Assembly: GCF_021729145.1 (NCBI RefSeq)
Contig: NZ_JAJSLW010000023.1
Location: 17,700 to 81,699 of the forward strand
From: Membranihabitans maritimus
GTDB lineage: Bacteria > Bacteroidota > Bacteroidia > Chitinophagales > Saprospiraceae
Length of the DNA: 64,000 bases
Reading direction: 5' to 3'
Below, piece after piece: positions 53,822 to 62,551 of this stretch. Positions within the stretch are counted from its first letter, which is position 1. Every line of letters begins with the position of its first letter. The translations under genes and the position numbers were made by a program. The notes under the pieces are model-generated. The model did not search any database and had not been told where the DNA came from. It saw only the letters and a list, made by a program, of their open reading frames with translations.

Positions 53822-54139
53822 GTGATTATTTTTTCTTTGATAGTAGCCAGTTTCTTATTGTATGCCAATTCTCGATACTTTCAGATAGATTGGCCCTACG
53901 GGATAGAGCAAATCAATAAATTGCCTGGATTGACTATTTTTATTGCGTATATATTACTGGGGATTGCATTAGTCCACTCAATTGTAAATTTTGGATTGGC
54001 ATCAGCAATTTTGATCCTCGTATTGGGATTTTCATTGATTACCAGCCTTATGATATTAGTTTTTCATCTAATGAAAAGAGGGATTTTGATATTTGTGGTT
54101 ATTGCCTTATTAGGCCTTCTAATGGAAATACTGAATTAA
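53822..54139 (+). CDS. Small hydrophobic protein before the PepSY module (DUF3325-like position)
   Basis: 105 residues, four hydrophobic segments (IIFSLIVASFLLYA, GLTIFIAYILLGIALV, SAILILVLGFSLITSLMILV, GILIFVVIALLGLLMEIL). It starts with GTG at 53822. No conserved motif is certain. In many siderophore-reduction loci a DUF3325-type small membrane protein sits just here, ahead of a second small protein and a PepSY-TM protein. The function is unknown. It ends one base before the next gene. Confidence 0.7.
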   Translation: MIIFSLIVASFLLYANSRYFQIDWPYGIEQINKLPGLTIFIAYILLGIALVHSIVNFGLASAILILVLGFSLITSLMILVFHLMKRGILIFVVIALLGLLMEILN

Positions 54140-54140
54140 T

Positions 54141-54419
54141 ATGCCAGCCAATACCAAATATTTATCCAGTCCCCAGCAACGGTTCTTTAAAATTACTGCC
54201 GGGATTTTCGGCGGATTCATTGCCTGTACTGCTTTGCATATGTGCATTGGAAGTCTCTTAGTGGATAAATCTATTATAGTAATGACCACTATTTACAGTT
54301 TTTGGTTGATTTGGCCGGGCTTGATGATCATTGCCTTTTTAATTCGGAAGCCCTGGAAAACCTGGTTGATTTATTTAGGCCTGACAATTATTTGTTCGGC
54401 AATAGTTTATTTTTCTTAG
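54141..54419 (+). CDS. Small membrane protein (DUF3649-like)
   Basis: 92 residues with three hydrophobic segments. It has the N-terminal FKITAGIFGGFIACTALHMCIG, cut here as ITAGIFGGFIACTALHMCIG, and a central MTTIYSFWLIWPGLMIIAFL. The arrangement resembles DUF3649-type partners of PepSY-TM iron reductases. It begins one base after its upstream neighbour's stop and ends 6 bp before the PepSY-TM gene, so all three form one operon. Confidence 0.72.
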   Translation: MPANTKYLSSPQQRFFKITAGIFGGFIACTALHMCIGSLLVDKSIIVMTTIYSFWLIWPGLMIIAFLIRKPWKTWLIYLGLTIICSAIVYFS

Positions 54420-54425
54420 TGATTT

Positions 54426-56006
54426 ATGAAATTTAAGGGATTAAGTAATCGGGCATATAATATTGTTTTTCATACTCATACCGTTACGGGATTGGTAATA
54501 AGCATCGGCCTGTTTGTTATTTTTCTGGCAGGGGCGTTTGCATTATTTAAGGAAGAAATGTACCGATGGGAAAACCAGGATGCCCGCTATAATCCCCCGG
54601 AAATAGTAGACCTGGATCGCGCTTTGTCCAGAATAAAAAAGTCAGTTCCTAATTTTGATCCTTCAGAACCCTTAACCATTAAGTTGCCTACTTATGAAAA
54701 TCCGGAGTATATCTTTTACGGAGCGGAAAGATCAAAGGATTCTATGCTAATAAGGGCAGTCGTTCAAGTAAATTCTTCGAATTATGAGGTAAGGGAACAC
54801 AAAGACACTAAAACCCATCTGGGGCAGACCCTTTACGACCTCCATTTCTTTCATCAAATTCCTTACGTTGGTCTTTTTATATCGGGGTTTCTGGGTTTGT
54901 TTTTTGTATTTGCTACATTGTCTGGTCTCCTAGTACATTGGAAGCATATGATTAGTAAATTTTATGCTTTTAATATTAAGAGTTCTTTACAGCAATTTTG
55001 GAAAGACGCACATGTAACTTTGAGCTTTATTGGTCTTCCATTTCAGCTGATTTATGGTGTGACGGGGGCTTTATTGGGGTTATCGATTTTGTTGCTACTT
55101 CCTTCCGTTATGATTTTATTCGGTGGTTCTCAACAGGAAATTAGGGGGATGATTGATCCCTCATTTTCTTTGACAGTGGATGAAAACTCACCACTATCTG
55201 ATAACCAAAGCCTGAATATCAGTTACCAGGAATTTATGAATTCTCATGAGTATGGTAATGTTTATTACATAAGGGTTCAGAATTATGGACATGAGGATGC
55301 ATTAATGTCATTCGGGGTGGATGACCGTAAAAGGATGACAGGTGATGGTATTTATGTTGTGCGGATGAATACAGGTGAGGTATTAGCTGAGCATTCACCG
55401 GCAGATAAAAGCTATGGAGAATCTGTGTATGGCATATTGATTAAACTTCATTACGGTACATTTGGTGGATTGCTGGTTAAAGTTCTATATTTTCTTTTGG
55501 CTCTAGTTACCTGTTTTGTTATAATTAGTGGCATTTTATTATGGCAATCTTCCAGGGACAATAAAAGGTATTCTAATGCTCAACGCAAATTTCATTTTCA
55601 GTACACAAGGTTGTGCCTTGCCATTTGTTTAAGCCTGTTCCCTGCTATAGGGTTGATTTTCTTGGCCAATAAATGCGTTCCTTTTGACCTCTTTCACAGG
55701 ACGATGTATGTGAACTCCATTTTCTTTACCGGTTGGCTCTTATTGTCTATTATAGGACTCATTTATAAGGATACTGGAACATTGAATCGATTTTATTTAT
55801 TAATGGGAGCTATATTTTCATTTATGATCCCTGTTGCCAATGGGGTCGTGACGGGAGATTGGATATGGAGCACCTTGTATCATAGGGAATGGTACGTGGC
55901 CGGGGTAGATATTTTTTGGATTTTTTCAGGAATCACACTAATTTTTGCTCTTAGAAATAAAATTGACGTTCCCCCAGGTAAACGTATGGTTACCAAATAT
56001 TTATGA
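54426..56006 (+). CDS. PepSY-TM (PepSY-associated membrane) protein
   Basis: 526 residues. The PepSY-TM start is NIVFHTHTVTGLVISIGLFVIFLAGAFALF, cut here as VFHTHTVTGLVISIGLFVIF; LHFFHQIPYVGLFISGFLGLFF, cut here as LHFFHQIPYVGLFISGFLG, is the next conserved pair, and LHYGTFGGLLVKVLYFLLAL lies later. About 8 membrane segments and His residues (H16, H18 and others) could bind haem. Related proteins reduce ferric siderophores at the inner membrane. No TonB receptor gene is present next to it. Confidence 0.85.
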   Translation: MKFKGLSNRAYNIVFHTHTVTGLVISIGLFVIFLAGAFALFKEEMYRWENQDARYNPPEIVDLDRALSRIKKSVPNFDPSEPLTIKLPTYENPEYIFYGAERSKDSMLIRAVVQVNSSNYEVREHKDTKTHLGQTLYDLHFFHQIPYVGLFISGFLGLFFVFATLSGLLVHWKHMISKFYAFNIKSSLQQFWKDAHVTLSFIGLPFQLIYGVTGALLGLSILLLLPSVMILFGGSQQEIRGMIDPSFSLTVDENSPLSDNQSLNISYQEFMNSHEYGNVYYIRVQNYGHEDALMSFGVDDRKRMTGDGIYVVRMNTGEVLAEHSPADKSYGESVYGILIKLHYGTFGGLLVKVLYFLLALVTCFVIISGILLWQSSRDNKRYSNAQRKFHFQYTRLCLAICLSLFPAIGLIFLANKCVPFDLFHRTMYVNSIFFTGWLLLSIIGLIYKDTGTLNRFYLLMGAIFSFMIPVANGVVTGDWIWSTLYHREWYVAGVDIFWIFSGITLIFALRNKIDVPPGKRMVTKYL

Positions 56007-56224
56007 ATTAAATAGCTTTTTTCTATTCAATTTACTGGAATAAATTATTACACTGATACAACAGGATAGATTGACTGTTGCATTTCCATGATTGACTTTA
56101 TCCAGTGAACCATTTAGTGGTAAGAAGTTATTACAGGGTTTTAAGAATTTTTACGAAAACGATACGTTCGAAAATTTGTTAAACAATAGACGGAAATAAT
56201 AATACTATGCAAAAGGGGAAACAA

Positions 56225-56722
56225 ATGAGAACAATTGTTGCGGCTATGGCCAACAATCGTGTTATTGGCAATAATGGCAAACTTCCATGGTATCTGCCGA
56301 AAGATTGGGAGCATTTCAGGGAAGTAACTAATGGGGGAACCTTTTTAATGGGACGTAAAAGCTATGAAGCTGATGATCGTCTTTTGTCAGAGAAATGGAA
56401 TTATATTCTAACTTCCAACAACAATATAAATCTATGTGACCATTGTTCCATTGTGGGGTCATTGAATGAGTTTTATTCATTAACCTATAATGAAGAAGAA
56501 GTTTTTATTCTTGGGGGTGGCAATGTTTTCAGCGAAGCATTGAAAGATGAAAGTATAAATAAAATGATTTTGACTTTTGTAGATGCAAGTCCGGAAGGGG
56601 ACACTTACTTTCCAAAGGTCAATTGGTCTAGGTGGAAAGAAGTTAAATCACTTTCTTTCGACAGGGATGAATTTCACAAACACAGTTTTACAATTAAGAC
56701 CTTTGTAAGAATGATAGAATAA
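56225..56722 (+). CDS. folA: Dihydrofolate reductase
   Basis: 165 residues from ATG 56225 (MRTIVAAMANNRVIGNNGKL); the ATG at 56207 gives six extra residues and is also possible. Standard features: GNNGKLPWYLPKDWEHFREVT with the catalytic acidic residue after the Pro-Trp (Asp in PKDWEHF), TFLMGRKSYEA, and the nucleotide part VFILGGGNVFSEAL. It makes tetrahydrofolate with NADPH. A perfect hairpin follows the stop. It is a single gene. Confidence 0.93.
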   Translation: MRTIVAAMANNRVIGNNGKLPWYLPKDWEHFREVTNGGTFLMGRKSYEADDRLLSEKWNYILTSNNNINLCDHCSIVGSLNEFYSLTYNEEEVFILGGGNVFSEALKDESINKMILTFVDASPEGDTYFPKVNWSRWKEVKSLSFDRDEFHKHSFTIKTFVRMIE

Positions 56723-56724
56723 AA

Positions 56725-56752
56725 AAGCAGATCCTCCTTTGAGGATCTGCTT
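56725..56752 (+). terminator. Perfect hairpin after DHFR
   Basis: AAGCAGATCCTC (56725-56736) and GAGGATCTGCTT (56741-56752) pair over 12 bp with a 4-nt loop, starting 3 bp after the stop. The T-run is short (TT then CATC), but the strong stem with A-run upstream fits an intrinsic terminator. Confidence 0.8.
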
Positions 56753-56982
56753 CATCAATGTTTGGAAGAATAGTCTTGCGATCTGCAAGACTTTACCTAT
56801 TTATTTGTTATACGTATCGACTCCTGGTTTGGATTTTTACATTCTATTTTTTTCAAACAAATATTTATTTCTTCAAATTAAAAGAGTAGAGTTTTATGAA
56901 AAAAATCTACGCAATGATGGGGTTTTAAAAAATTTGATTATTTTGGATCGCTGAAAAAATTGATTGATACCTCAATATATTA

Positions 56983-57534
56983 ATGCAAAAATCCGGACAA
57001 CATATTTCTGAAAATGATTTGGCTACCATGCTTCAAAATGGAGACCAGGCTGTAGTATCAGAGATATACGACCGTTACGGTGGTGTTTTGTTTGGAATGT
57101 GTACAAAGATTCTTAGAAATAATACGGGCTTAGCGGAAGATGCTTTCCAGGAAAGCGTACTTAAGATTTGGAAGTACGGTAAATCCTATGACGCAAAAAA
57201 GGGAAAGCTTTTTACCTGGATGTTAAATATTACAAAGAATACGGCCATTGACCATTGGCGAAAAAATATGAATAGGGGTAAAATCCAAAATGATATAGAG
57301 GACGTACATAAAGCAAAAGAGGCTTACTCCGAAACCCGAAACACAGATACAATGGATGTCCCTGAGAATGTGGAGAGTTTGGATCAGTCTTTGAGGGAAG
57401 TTATTGAATTAGCCTATTTTAATGGAATGACGCACCAGCAGATTTCGGGTGAGTTGGACATCCCACTGGGAACTGTAAAGACCAGAATTAGAAATGGTAT
57501 TAAAAAGTTGAGAACTATATATTTAAAAAATTGA
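56983..57534 (+). CDS. ECF RNA polymerase sigma factor
   Basis: 183 residues. Region 2 runs from about DLATMLQNGDQAVVSEIYDRYG to LFTWMLNITKNTAIDHWR (the conserved W and DxxR), and region 4 is LREVIELAYFNGMTHQQISG with LGTVKTRIRNGIKKLR, a helix-turn-helix for the -35 site. The layout is that of an extracytoplasmic function sigma factor. The next gene, an anti-sigma factor, overlaps by 4 bp, so the pair is coupled in translation. Confidence 0.92.
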   Translation: MQKSGQHISENDLATMLQNGDQAVVSEIYDRYGGVLFGMCTKILRNNTGLAEDAFQESVLKIWKYGKSYDAKKGKLFTWMLNITKNTAIDHWRKNMNRGKIQNDIEDVHKAKEAYSETRNTDTMDVPENVESLDQSLREVIELAYFNGMTHQQISGELDIPLGTVKTRIRNGIKKLRTIYLKN

Positions 57535-58385
57535 ATACTAAAGAATACATAGAGAGTGGCATTTTGGAGGCCTATGTTGTTGGTTCTGTGACGGAGCAGG
57601 AACAACAAGAGGTGCGTTGCCTTTCTTCTATCTATCCTGAAATCAAGCAGGCGTTGGAGGAAATAGAGGATTCTATGGCCGGGTTTGCTACTGAGTATTC
57701 AATGTCTCCTCCTGACCATTTAAAGGCTGAAATCCTTAAACAGGTAGACATCACTGAACAATTACCTGCAGGTGATACAGATGGAAAAAGTGACAAACCC
57801 TTTGTTTCAGCAGTAGGTAGTGGTGAGGATAAAAATGCGAAAATCAGACCCATTCGAAAGGATCCTAATAATTTTCCCTGGAGAATTGCCGCTACGGTTC
57901 TTTTATTGATTTCTTGCGGGTTGTTGTACTTTCTTATGACGATGGATGAAGATTATGAATCAGAGTTGACGGCTCAAAGAGAAAGTATTAATGCTCTGGA
58001 GAATCAGGTAGAGTCAGTAGAATCTGAATTGCAGGAAAAAGATGACAGACTGGCTTTGCTTATGAACAAAGGGACGGACCGGATAATTCTTTCGGCGGCT
58101 AGTGAAGGTGGACAAGATGAAGCTATAGTTTATTGGCATCCTGAAACAGAACAGGTTTGGTTGGATCCTGATAATCTCGTGGCCCCGGATAATGAACACC
58201 AATACCAGTTATGGGCACTTAAAGGAGATCAACCTATTGACCTGGGTGTAATTGATAAAGAGAACTTGCAATTACATCAAATGAAAGGGATAGGAGAAGC
58301 AGATGCCTTTGCCATAACCCTTGAACCAGTTGGAGGAAGTCCTTCACCTACCCTTGAGCAACTCAAAGTGATTGGACAGATATAG
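57531..58385 (+). CDS. Anti-sigma factor, RskA-like
   Basis: 284 residues from TTG 57531, which overlaps the sigma stop by 4 bp; there is no upstream ATG. The N-terminal ~75 residues (ESGILEAYVVGSVTEQEQQE) form the cytosolic sigma-binding part, without the HxxxCxxC zinc motif. There is one membrane helix (residues 118-137), a coiled coil (about 141-178) and the C-terminal RskA domain with IVYWHPETEQVWLDPDNLV and YQLWALKGDQPIDLGV. It holds the ECF sigma factor at the inner membrane until a periplasmic signal triggers its release (family knowledge). Confidence 0.9.
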   Translation: MNTKEYIESGILEAYVVGSVTEQEQQEVRCLSSIYPEIKQALEEIEDSMAGFATEYSMSPPDHLKAEILKQVDITEQLPAGDTDGKSDKPFVSAVGSGEDKNAKIRPIRKDPNNFPWRIAATVLLLISCGLLYFLMTMDEDYESELTAQRESINALENQVESVESELQEKDDRLALLMNKGTDRIILSAASEGGQDEAIVYWHPETEQVWLDPDNLVAPDNEHQYQLWALKGDQPIDLGVIDKENLQLHQMKGIGEADAFAITLEPVGGSPSPTLEQLKVIGQI

Positions 58386-58588
58386 AATCAGTTAAGTATA
58401 TACAAAAGCATTTAATTGAAGTCAGTATTCTTATGGTTTATTACTGAAGATTAAGTTTTTCTTTCTTTCTAAACTTTTTTTACTATACCACAGAGGTGCA
58501 ATCTTTCATAGACTTACTGAAATCAATAGTAATATTGTTGCCTTTGCATTTTTTACAAAAAAATTATTTTAGTTGTTTTGCGTTGGCG

Positions 58589-59206
58589 TTATGAGTTAAT
58601 GCTGACATTTGTTAATTGTTCCAATTCACTTGCCAGTGATTTTTCAGCGGTAAAGTGGATAGATGAAAAGTTAAGTGATTCTGCCGCTATGCAATTTTCT
58701 TTCCTATCGTCGATAAATACACATTGTTCTGCTTGTAAAGCATACCGTCGTAACAATACTTTATATATTTTTGGATCTGGTTTAATAAGTTTTTCTTCCC
58801 CTGACATAATAATGCCGTCGAAAGATTTAAGAAAATCAAATTTTTCCTGAGCAATAGGGAAGGTATATTGAGACCAATTGGTAAGGGCATAGATCTTAAA
58901 TTCAGGGTTATCTCTAAAATATTTTAATACCTGAATATTTTCTGAAATACCTCCATCGAGCATTTCAGACCATCTTCCGTAATACGCTTTAATTTCTAAT
59001 TGGTATTCAGGAAATAATTCTATTCGTTCTTCTGCAGCCTGGTCTAATGGTCTTCCACGATCTTGTTCCAAATTCCAATCATAAGGACAAACGGAGCTTA
59101 GAAAATATTCGACTTCATCTTCAGTTGAAAATATTTTACGATAGAGTAATTTTGGATCCCAGTTGATGAGAACCCCACCTAAATCGAAAACTATATTTTT
59201 AATCAT
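58589..59206 (-). CDS. HAD family hydrolase (YihX-like)
   Basis: 205 residues. Motif I is VFDLGGVLINWD (Asp8; the second Asp is replaced as in YihX-type phosphatases), motif II is ALTNWS, motif III is the Lys of LIKPDPKIYKVL and motif IV is VFIDDRKENC. These are cytosolic phosphatases of sugar phosphates, such as alpha-D-glucose-1-phosphate, or 2-haloacid dehalogenase-like proteins. It overlaps the upstream thioesterase gene by 4 bp. Confidence 0.9.
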   Translation of the reverse strand: MIKNIVFDLGGVLINWDPKLLYRKIFSTEDEVEYFLSSVCPYDWNLEQDRGRPLDQAAEERIELFPEYQLEIKAYYGRWSEMLDGGISENIQVLKYFRDNPEFKIYALTNWSQYTFPIAQEKFDFLKSFDGIIMSGEEKLIKPDPKIYKVLLRRYALQAEQCVFIDDRKENCIAAESLNFSSIHFTAEKSLASELEQLTNVSINS

Positions 59207-59634
59207 TGAGCCAGTTTTACTGTCATAGTGGTTAATCTACTTTTACATACCAGACGATTTTTCTCATCTTTTATTTCAATATCCCATATTTGAATTTGCC
59301 TTCCAATCTTTATTGGGGTAACTTTGCCTTTAACGATGCCATTTCGGGCAGACCGGATATGATTGGCATTAATTTCTATACCTACAGCGCTTTGAGTTGA
59401 TGTATCTTGGATACATAGGTGTGCAGCTACGCTACCGAGTGTTTCTGCTAGTGCAACAGAGGCCCCACCGTGAAGCAAACCAAGGGGTTGGTGGTTGCGG
59501 TGATCTACCGGGATCGTTGCTTCGAGAAAATCTTCGCCAATGCCAGTGAATTGTAACCCCATATTTTCACCCATTGTATTTTGGTTCATCATGTTTAGAT
59601 CATCCAGATTAAAGTCCTGTTTCCAAATCGCCAT
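59203..59634 (-). CDS. PaaI/YdiI-type hotdog thioesterase
   Basis: 143 residues, one hotdog domain: QFTGIGEDFLEATIPVDHRN, then the catalytic region QPLGLLHGGASVALAETLGSVA (cut here as QPLGLLHGGASVALAETLG) with the typical HGG and the Glu of AET. GIEINANHIRSARNGIVKGK is the later strand pair. These hydrolyse aryl- or acyl-CoA, for example in menaquinone precursor release or phenylacetate repair. It is read with the HAD gene (4-bp overlap). It is divergent from the ArsC-like gene. Confidence 0.92.
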   Translation of the reverse strand: MAIWKQDFNLDDLNMMNQNTMGENMGLQFTGIGEDFLEATIPVDHRNHQPLGLLHGGASVALAETLGSVAAHLCIQDTSTQSAVGIEINANHIRSARNGIVKGKVTPIKIGRQIQIWDIEIKDEKNRLVCKSRLTTMTVKLAQ

Positions 59635-59668
59635 ATTTTTACTAATTTTCCGTAAATATAAAAAAAGT

Positions 59669-60013
59669 ATGAGTATGGAATTGTATCATAATCCCAGGTG
59701 CCAAAAGTCTCGTGAGACCCTTAAATTGCTGGAAGAGAAAGGGGTGAAATTTGAAATACGAAAATATTTGGAAGACACCCCCGATCGCACGGAATTAAAA
59801 GAGGTAATTGATAAATTAGGTATTCCGGCAGAAGAACTTGTTAGAAAAACAGAAAAAATATATAAATCCAACTTTAAAGGTAAAGATTTGTCAGAAGACG
59901 AGTGGATAAAGGCAATGGTAGAAAATCCCAAATTGATACAACGGCCAATTTTGATAAAAGGAAGTAAAGCCGCAATCGGACGACCTCCGGAAACTGTTCT
60001 TGAAATTTTGTGA
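59669..60013 (+). CDS. ArsC/YfgD-like thioredoxin-fold protein
   Basis: 114 residues from ATG 59669 (MSMELYHNPRCQKSRETL); the frame upstream to 59540 overlaps the thioesterase gene and has no support. The active loop CQKS starts at Cys11. EIRKYLEDTPDRTELKEVID and the closing LIQRPILIKGSKAAIGRPPE hold the conserved Arg. Members are glutaredoxin-dependent arsenate reductases or Spx/YfgD relatives. No arsenic genes are adjacent, so the true role is uncertain. Confidence 0.88.
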   Translation: MSMELYHNPRCQKSRETLKLLEEKGVKFEIRKYLEDTPDRTELKEVIDKLGIPAEELVRKTEKIYKSNFKGKDLSEDEWIKAMVENPKLIQRPILIKGSKAAIGRPPETVLEIL

Positions 60014-60026
60014 CAGGAAAAATAGA

Positions 60027-60060
60027 AGTCGAAAGGCCGAAGTCCGAAGGGCGATGGTCG
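60027..60060 (+). repeat. Short GAAG-type tandem tract
   Basis: GAAGTCGAAAGGCCGAAGTC and the following CGAAGGGC are imperfect repeats of a GAAG(T)C(G/C)G unit, directly after the ArsC-like gene. The pattern is similar to the tract at 46250-46290. Such tracts are common spacers in Bacteroidota. Confidence 0.45.
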
Positions 60061-60278
60061 AATTTCAAAACAAAAAGAAATTATTTCCGATCCGCGTATT
60101 ATGCGAGAACGAGATATGTAAAAAGATCAGGTATGTAACATACCCTTATTTGGAGATCTTCGAAAGGGAGTAGGCTCAAAGTCCTGCGCCTGGAACTTAA
60201 TAACATTTAATATGACTGATAGCTCACAGCTAACGGTTTAGCTCTATTCATTTGTTCCCTAACTTCCGAAATTCATCA

Positions 60279-61193
60279 TTACAGCCTGGTTTTAATCCAT
60301 TCGTGCAACGGTTTATCTTCACCTGGATTGATCCACTCCCAATTTCCGTGTTTCCTAAACCAGGTCATTTGGCGTTTGGCAAAATTTCGCGTGTGTTGTT
60401 TGATTTTTGCGATGGCTTCATCTTTCGATTTTTCACCCTTGAAGAATTGTATGACTTCTTTATATCCTACTGTATTAAGTGCTTCGTAATTAAAATAAGG
60501 AGAAAGGGATTTGACCTCTTCAATTAAACCTTCTTTTACCATATTATCAACTCTTTCATTGATCCGATGATATAAATCACTTCTTTCCCGATGAATAGCA
60601 AATTCCTTGTAAGAATAAGAACCTTTCAATCTTCTACCTTTTTGAAATTGGGTAATGGATTTACCCGTTTGATCCAGAATTGTCAAGGCCCTGATAATTC
60701 TATGCGGATTTTCCATGTCTGCCCAATGACTGTATTCAGGGTCTTGTTCCTTCAACATATTTTGTAAGTATTGAATTCCCTTTTTTTGCCATATATCATT
60801 CCATTTGGATAGTATTTCTGGTCTTATATCGGGAATATCTGCTAATCCTTCAATTAACGCTTGTATATAGAAGGCTGTCCCTCCAGCTATTATGACTAAG
60901 GGTAAGGAGGATAATTCCCCATCTAATAATTCGAATACATTTTGATTGAATTTACCTGCAGCGTATGTTTGGTTTGGTTCCAAAATGTCAATGAGATGAT
61001 AATCAATTGTAGAAAGTACCTCATGATGTGGTTTTGCTGTTCCAATATTCATTCCTTTATAGACTTGCCTCGAATCCGCTGAGATAATGGGAAGTTGGTA
61101 AGATAAGGCCAGCGATTCAGCCAGGGAAGATTTCCCTGAAGCTGTGGGTCCACTTATGATCAATAGGTCTGGTTTATTTCCCTTTTTTGTCAA
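60279..61193 (-). CDS. miaA: tRNA dimethylallyltransferase
   Basis: 304 residues, full length. The P-loop GPTASGKS is at residues 15-22, IISADSRQVYKGMNIGTAKP carries the catalytic Asp and Thr, and YHLIDILEPNQTYAAGKF and LIIAGGTAFYIQALIEGL follow. NPHRIIRALTI and the late GYKEVIQFFKG are further hallmarks. It adds dimethylallyl to A37 of tRNAs reading UNN codons. It is a single gene, divergent from the acyltransferase, with a candidate promoter between them. Confidence 0.95.
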   Translation of the reverse strand: MTKKGNKPDLLIISGPTASGKSSLAESLALSYQLPIISADSRQVYKGMNIGTAKPHHEVLSTIDYHLIDILEPNQTYAAGKFNQNVFELLDGELSSLPLVIIAGGTAFYIQALIEGLADIPDIRPEILSKWNDIWQKKGIQYLQNMLKEQDPEYSHWADMENPHRIIRALTILDQTGKSITQFQKGRRLKGSYSYKEFAIHRERSDLYHRINERVDNMVKEGLIEEVKSLSPYFNYEALNTVGYKEVIQFFKGEKSKDEAIAKIKQHTRNFAKRQMTWFRKHGNWEWINPGEDKPLHEWIKTRL

Positions 61194-61223
61194 AATAAAT
61201 TAAGTTTACGCTGATTTAAATTG

Positions 61224-61231
61224 CAAAAATA
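61224..61231 (-). promoter_or_regulatory. Candidate -7 promoter element for miaA
   Basis: Minus-strand TATTTTTG fits TAnnTTTG and would leave a leader of about 25 nt before the miaA ATG at 61193. No convincing -33 TTG was found. Confidence 0.4.
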
Positions 61232-61237
61232 AGAAAA

Positions 61238-62512
61238 GTGGGATTGTTATATAAGGTTTTGAGAGTTGTTACGCGTGGAGTTATACGCGGCTATTATAAA
61301 AAGATATATATCAATGGTGAGAATAATATTCCTACCGATGCCCCGGTATTATTGGCTGTGAATCACCCTTCGTCTTTTACAGAGCCCTGTGTATTAGCCA
61401 CTCACTTGAAAAGGGAACTTCATTTTCTTATCCGTGGAGATGTAACAAACAAACACAATGAGTGGTTTTTTAGAAAGACCAATCAATTACCCATTTACAG
61501 GTTTCGCGATGGTTTTTCCAATATGAGGCAAAATGAGAAGCAATTTAGTTATTGTTTTGACCTTTTGGCTAAAAAGGGATGTATCACGATTTTTTGTGAA
61601 GGTAGTACCAAGCATATAAAGCGAACACGTCCGGTACAAAAAGGAACGGCCAGAATAGCTTTTGGTGCCATGGAAAATCGAAAATTGGATGAAATATGGA
61701 TTGTTCCGATAGGGGTGAACTTTGAGAGCTCGCCAAGGCCGCGCTCAGTGATTACTGTCCAGGTCGGTAAGCCTATCTCTGCCAAGAAGTATTATGGTGA
61801 TTATCTTGAAAATGATAGAAAAGCCTTGAATTCCCTCACGGCAGAGATTGAAGATGGACTTCGTAAACAAATGGTCAATATCAGGCAGGATGAAAGGTTG
61901 AAAACCGGAGATGACATATTATTATATTTATCCAATGATATGAAAATGAATAGCATCCCCATAGCTGTACGCGAAGATTATGAATATTTCCATCAAATGA
62001 ATCGAGCTGCTAATGAATTAAGTGAGCTGGATCAGGCAGCATTCCGGGAAATACAATCCCTTAATTCGGAGTATAAAAATAAAATGGGTAATATCTCCGA
62101 TAAAGCTTTTGTGCCTGTTTCAAAAAGTGTTTTTCATTTCTTTTTTATGACTCTTGGCAGTATCCTGGCATGTATTGGTGGATTGTTTTTGTGGTTACCC
62201 CAAAAGCTAACCTTTACACTACAGGACAAACTCAATAAAAGGGAGGAGTTTATGTCGGGTTTTAGGATGGCTGGATTTTTGATCTTTGTACCTCTATTTA
62301 TGATTATATGGATGATTATTTTTGCTATTTGGTGGGGCAAATGGGTCTTGCTTTTCTTGTTGTTATTACCGGCACTTTCTTATTTTGCAGTTATTTGGTA
62401 TGACCATTGGAAAGTATTAATGAATCGTTATAAATTTAAAAAACTGAACAAATCCAGTCAGGAAGAGTTAATTTCGTTACGGGAAGAGATTATTAAAACT
62501 TTTAAGTATTAA
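61238..62512 (+). CDS. 1-acylglycerol-3-phosphate acyltransferase-like protein
   Basis: 424 residues, starting with GTG at 61238. The catalytic motif is VNHPSSFTEP (His43; spacing HX5E instead of the common HX4D, as in a Bacteroidota subfamily). FCEGSTKHIKR is the substrate-phosphate motif, and RIAFGA and VPIGVNFE follow. The last third adds a helical region and three membrane helices (FHFFFMTLGSILACIGGLFL, AGFLIFVPLFMIIWMIIFAI, LLFLLLLPALSYFAVIW), which is longer than PlsC. It probably acylates lysophosphatidate or a related lipid at the membrane. Confidence 0.85.
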   Translation: MGLLYKVLRVVTRGVIRGYYKKIYINGENNIPTDAPVLLAVNHPSSFTEPCVLATHLKRELHFLIRGDVTNKHNEWFFRKTNQLPIYRFRDGFSNMRQNEKQFSYCFDLLAKKGCITIFCEGSTKHIKRTRPVQKGTARIAFGAMENRKLDEIWIVPIGVNFESSPRPRSVITVQVGKPISAKKYYGDYLENDRKALNSLTAEIEDGLRKQMVNIRQDERLKTGDDILLYLSNDMKMNSIPIAVREDYEYFHQMNRAANELSELDQAAFREIQSLNSEYKNKMGNISDKAFVPVSKSVFHFFFMTLGSILACIGGLFLWLPQKLTFTLQDKLNKREEFMSGFRMAGFLIFVPLFMIIWMIIFAIWWGKWVLLFLLLLPALSYFAVIWYDHWKVLMNRYKFKKLNKSSQEELISLREEIIKTFKY

Positions 62513-62551
62513 TCCTGAATCCTTGAGTTTTTTAACGAGTAAATTATTTGT

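Noticed and set aside
59669..60013. Arsenic resistance locus
   Set aside because: Only an ArsC-like fold is present, without arsR, arsB or acr3; YfgD/Spx-type roles are equally likely.
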